A stretch of 64,000 nt of DNA from Rhizophlyctis rosea (lineage: Eukaryota > Chytridiomycota > Chytridiomycetes > Rhizophlyctidales > Rhizophlyctidaceae). A program made the position numbers and the translations under genes. The stretch is from contig JADGJC010000057.1 of NCBI GenBank assembly GCA_027596075.1, forward strand, positions 108,979-172,978, given 5' to 3'. Of this stretch, positions 60,238-64,000 are shown piece by piece. Numbering within the stretch: position 1 is the stretch's first letter; the number at the start of each line of letters is the position of its first letter. The notes below the pieces were generated by a model that did no database searches, was not told the DNA's origin, and worked only from the letters and a program-made list of their open reading frames with translations.

Positions 60238-61164
60238 ATGTTCTACTATTCACGAAGCTTCACCTTCCTTCTCTTGCTTTCCACTTCACTTGCCCACAAC
60301 CAAACAGGCGCAATTCTCCACATGGCAGATCACGGGCACAATCACGAACACCACGGACACCACGGTCACGGCCACCACGCCCCCACTGCGCAGCCTGGTG
60401 AAGACTTGCACGACACGAACGTTAGATACTTCAATGAAAAGGCCCATATGTACGACAAATTGAACGGCGTGCAAGACGTGGCTCAACAGACTGCAAAGGT
60501 CTTCCAAGACCTCATCACGCTGGACCCCTCCTCCACTCGCTGCTTGGACTTTGCGTGCGGAACAGGTGCGATTTTGCATGAGGACCAAGGCCTTTCCTGA
60601 CATCCATCGCTAATATAACGCAACAAATCAGGAAACCTTGCAGTCTTCCTTGCACCCCATGTCAAATCTATCCTCGGTGTCGATGTGAGCGACGGGATGA
60701 TAGAAAATTTCAACAACAAATCCAAAACTCTCAACCTTCCAAACATCTCCGCCAAAAACCTAAACGTCAAAGTAGATGCAGATTTTGCTGCCTTCCAATC
60801 TCAATTGGAACCCTTCGACCTGATCTACACGCAGCTGGCCCTCCACCACATCCCAGACGCCGCGGACATCGTATCTCGACTGGCCAAGTTGCTAAAGCCC
60901 GGGACAGGGAAGTTGGCGGTGGTGGATTTCGAGAATACCAAAGATGGGAACGAGTTCCACGGCGATCATCACCATGTTGCCCACCAACACGGATTCGCAA
61001 GAGAGGAGGTGGAGGGGTGGTTGAAGTCTGCGGGTTTGAATGTGGAGTTCAGGAGCCGTGCAGTTATGCTTAGAAAGCAGGCAATGGAAGAGGCTGCAGA
61101 GTTCACTGGTGGGAAGCAGAAGATTGGCGAGTTTCCCATTTTTGTAGCTGTCGGTTCCAAATAG
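60238..61164 (+). CDS. SAM-dependent methyltransferase with His-rich N-terminus
   Basis: Two exons (60238-60565, 60632-61164). From the first ATG 286 residues; the first ~20 are hydrophobic (LLLLSTSLA) and signal-like. A second in-frame ATG at 60322 starts directly at the His-rich stretch (HGHNHEHHGHHGHGHH) and removes it. The SAM fold follows: RCLDFACGTG spliced to NLAVFLAPHV, then ILGVDVSDGMIENF, PFDLIYTQLALHHIPDAADI, LLKPGTGKLAVVDFE. This resembles UbiE/Coq5-type class I enzymes in general, with no clear substrate. An insert before the end has another His cluster (FHGDHHHVAHQHGF). Which start is used decides secretion versus cytosol. Confidence 0.82.
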
Positions 61165-61851
61165 ACATAGAGCAGATAGTGTATTTTGTAGGGTAATAAT
61201 GGAGAATGACTCAATAAAATGGATCAGTATGGTGCTTCCCGTATCATCTCTGTTAGCGCTGTCGGGGTCACCATTTCCAAAATTCCTCCCTATGCATTCG
61301 GGAAAGTCATTGGCTGAGAACTCAACCATACATACATGCTTCTGGGCGTGAAAATATGATTCACCAATTGTGGGGGAAGTGAAAATAATGCATGTGGGTG
61401 TGAGTCAACTCCCCGTCTCAGGCTCAGCTCCACCTCCGTCGGGCCGCTCCGAGTCCCTTATGTAACTGCTCCACCACCTTCAGTCTTCCACGGTTCCACA
61501 TACCGGCAGCTTGTGTTTGCCAAGCCATGGACTATAAGCAAGCACGTCAAAATGCAAAAAGCCTGTTTGTAATCGAAGTACAATTTTGGGGCGACATTTT
61601 CATAATGCGGGGTGACGAGTCAGACGCGTTTTGCATGTTGCATGGATTCCGCAGCAGTTGAATGCCATTGAGACGGGACTCAGGGAATTGCATCCGTTCC
61701 GCACACCCAATGAACAAGAGCAGTATAAAACAGGAAACCAATCCCTCGCGCCACCTCTCAATGGATTTCATCCTTTCCGCTCAATAAGCATTGCATTCAA
61801 AACTTAACCAAATCAATTTCCACTTGCTCATACCCATTTCGATCACACAAC
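61165..61851. other. Intergenic region
   Basis: 690 bp between tandem genes. The right end carries the TATA box of the oxidoreductase gene. No other gene seen. Confidence 0.45.
61734..61740 (+). promoter_or_regulatory. TATA box of the oxidoreductase gene
   Basis: TATAAAA, 112 nt before the start codon, with a pyrimidine/A-rich leader. Confidence 0.55.
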
Positions 61852-62967
61852 ATGGCCGCAACATCAACCTCCACAGCATTGGCAGTTCAGATCTACCCGC
61901 CTTACAGTGTACAAACTGTCAAAGTCGAACCCATCCCGGTTCCAGAACTGGACCCTGCATCCCTTCTCATCAAGGTCCACTCCTCCACACTCACCACGGG
62001 CGAATTGGGATGGTTTGCCGGGATGTCCCATGCAGTTCGCCCGGGATACGAAGTGGCCGGGACAGTTATCAAAACTGGCAGCGAGGTGACAAGGTTCAAT
62101 GTTGGTGACAGCATTATGGCTTTGATCAACTACAAGGGCACCGGGTTGAGCGAGATTACCATTGTTGAAGAGCATGCTGGTATGTAGTTGATTCTTTACT
62201 TAACCAAGGACCCACCCTGCTCGATTGGAGGCTTACCATCAAAATGTCACAAAGTCCATCAATCAGCTGTACATGTTCCCACATGGCTTCAAAATGATCT
62301 CTTGCTAGCGTCCACAATCCCCATGAACTACCTCACGGCCTTGCAAGCACTCCACACCCATGCCCACCTCCCCACAACCCCGTCAACTACCAAAAAGAGC
62401 ATCCTCATCCACGGCGTCTCCGGTGCAGTAGGCATCTACACCGCCCTCATTGCCCACCACCTCAACCTCACTAGCATTGGCACAGCCTCCTCCTCCTCCC
62501 CCATCCTCAAACGCCTAGGCGTCCACGTAATTCCACACACCTACACCCCATCCGACGTCCTCCCGCACACACCCAACTCCCAAGGTGTAGACATCATTCT
62601 CGACACCGTTGGCGGCGCTGACATCATTTCGCGCGGGTACGAAGTGATCAACAAGACGAACGGTCCGTCCTCATCCCATTACATTACCTTGATCGTGGAG
62701 GGCGGTGTTACGGTCTTCGCGGACTACGCTGCGGCCTTTGCTGCACGTGGAAAGGAGAACAACGTGCATGCGGAATTGTTTGTTGTTAAGTCGGATGGCA
62801 AGCAGCTGGAAGAAGGGTTGCCGCTTTTGGAGAATTGGTTGGATGTGGTGCGTGGCGGGATGTATGATGAGAAGTTCCGGTTCGGGGAGGAAGGGGTTAG
62901 GAAGGCGTACGAGACGCTCGTGAGGAGGGATAGGAAGAGGGGAAAGATAGTGGTGGAGATGGAATGA
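61852..62967 (+). CDS. Medium-chain dehydrogenase/reductase, quinone oxidoreductase-like
   Basis: Two exons (61852-62179, 62267-62967) give 342 residues. The N-terminal GroES-like domain has VKVEPIPVPELDPASLLIKV, RPGYEVAGTVIKTGSEVTRF and NVGDSIMAL. The NADPH-binding Rossmann part has KSILIHGVSGAVGIYTALIA and GVDIILDTVGGADII. No structural or catalytic zinc Cys motifs are seen, so it belongs with zinc-free quinone oxidoreductase/enoyl reductase members. Substrate unknown. Its 3' end overlaps, on the opposite strand, the open frame of the next gene. Confidence 0.85.
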
Positions 62968-63939
62968 TTCCATTCGGCTGCGGTATTGCATTCGAGTTTA
63001 CCAATGCTGTGTAGCAATGTGAGCGAGGTGGCACTGGCATCGGTGGTCCAAATGCCGTTGGTGAGAGGACCTGGGAAAGAGTTTACTGTTCGGCCGGTGG
63101 CGAGTTCGATTTGGGTGGTGTTGGAGAAGCCGTAACACACAAAAGCGTGGTGACCGTCAGGCGAGATATCAAATCCGGTGGATGAAGCGAAGGATGTTGC
63201 AGGATGAATGGTAACGTTGGCTAATAGTGTGCCGCCGTAATTGTTGGATTGTGGCGTGAGATTCCATTGTTCTATAAACCCCCCGCCATCTGCGCTGAGC
63301 CCACCCTGAGCAAACAAGAACAGTCCCCTCGAAAGCGAGAGCATCTTAAGGTTGGAACTGGTCACACCTCTAGCAATTGAAGAGTTTGAATCGAAAGAAC
63401 CTGGAGGGCGTAGACTCATTACGGAAGGAAGATTTCCTATAAACTCAGAGATTTCATTTGTTGTTGCAAATACAGGCTCTCGTCCGTCATACCGTTTCAA
63501 CCCCGCAAATCGGATTCTTGTTGGAAACGCAGTCGCCGAGCCAGGTGCTGAACCGTAAATTAGGCGGGCCTTCTGCCGCGGATCGCCAGCGTCCCAACAT
63601 CGAATTAACCCATCGGATCCCGCAGAGGTCACCGCACCATCATAGACAATAATATCGCCATCGGTGCCTGTCCAGGTCTCAAAACCTGGGATATCATTCC
63701 AAACAGCATTTTGAAATTCTAACCCTTTTCTACGTTCCCCTCCCCCAGCATACCGACTAGCATTCAATGACGTAACATTCCACATGTAGACGCTGTTGTC
63801 ATATGACGCGAAGACCAGCGATCCGCTCGACGTTATGTCCATGGTGTGGATGGTTATGTCGTTTGGCATGCTGAAGTTTTGGGTTGTATGGATGGTGGCT
63901 ACTGGTGCTGCAGGTTCTGGGTTTGCTGGTCTAATAGAC
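62724..63939 (-). CDS. WD40/beta-propeller-like protein, 5' partial
   Basis: A long open frame enters from the right edge through an acceptor at 63940 (CACGCAG), so the first exon(s) lie outside the window. Repeats of propeller type are visible: DITSSGSLVFASYDNSVYMW, VTSAGSDGLIRCWD, and FDISPDGHHAFVCYG. N-glycosylation-type sites (NVTS, NASR, NVTI) and the Gly/Ser-rich linker hint at an extracellular face, but no signal is in the window. The frame runs to 62724, antisense through the end of the oxidoreductase gene; the last ~80 codons look non-conserved and the true end may be earlier by splicing. Confidence 0.55.
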
Positions 63940-64000
63940 CTGCGTGGTAATGAAGCAATACACACTCAAATGAACACGATGTTAACTGTTTGGATGTATA

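Overview
This is nuclear DNA of a fungus with a flagellated stage (a chytrid-type zoosporic fungus is the best guess). Evidence for a fungus: almost every gene has short introns (about 45-130 nt, mostly GT-AG), and the set includes mitochondrial mL40, Cox12, Coq4, Pof1-like, Rtc3-like, Met22/Hal2 and Sfm1 homologues. Evidence for a flagellum: a clear TMEM231 (ciliary transition-zone) gene at 9.1-10.4 kb. Animal-like genes that yeasts have mostly lost (SETD9, BABAM2/BRE, RIC8, COP9 subunit 6, dynamitin) fit an early-diverging fungus. I saw no rRNA, tRNA, CRISPR, prophage or intact transposon.

Layout. 0-2.5 kb: a partial 5'-end gene of unknown function (minus), then about 1.9 kb without a protein gene. 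That gap holds a CRE/TATA promoter-like array, an intron-like segment and two structured 85-bp direct repeats. 2.5-9 kb: GT32 glycosyltransferase, VPS60/CHMP5, Pof1-like nucleotidyltransferase, transaldolase. 9-15 kb: TMEM231, a mitochondrial membrane protein, a GPI-type surface protein, a ZIP zinc transporter. 15-17 kb: gene-poor, with one possible cysteine-rich gene. 17-30 kb: a Trp-Lys-Leu-Arg repeat protein, DCAF7, COA8, mL40, ZC3H15/Tma46, MOCS2B, BABAM2, MEMO1. 30-41 kb: a methyltransferase, Hal2, NDUFS3, COQ4, COX12, Sfm1, RIC8. 41-50.6 kb: Rtc3-like, a DEAH helicase, ERI1, ribosomal protein uS4, a secreted CAP protein. 51-64 kb: CSN6, BCKDHB, dynamitin, SETD9, a universal stress protein, a methyltransferase, a quinone-oxidoreductase-like enzyme, and a partial WD40-like gene.

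There is no operon logic, but genes are often head-to-head with 190-600 bp between start codons. Two such pairs join mitochondrial genes (COQ4/COX12, COA8/mL40). Several genes serve the mitochondrion: NDUFS3, COX12, COA8, COQ4, mL40, BCKDHB and the DUF6787-like protein.

Gene models were built by hand by joining exons at GT-AG sites so that reading phase and family alignment both hold. Where exon lengths sum to a whole number of codons and the length matches the family, confidence is high. Family names rest on recognition of conserved motifs, not on searches.
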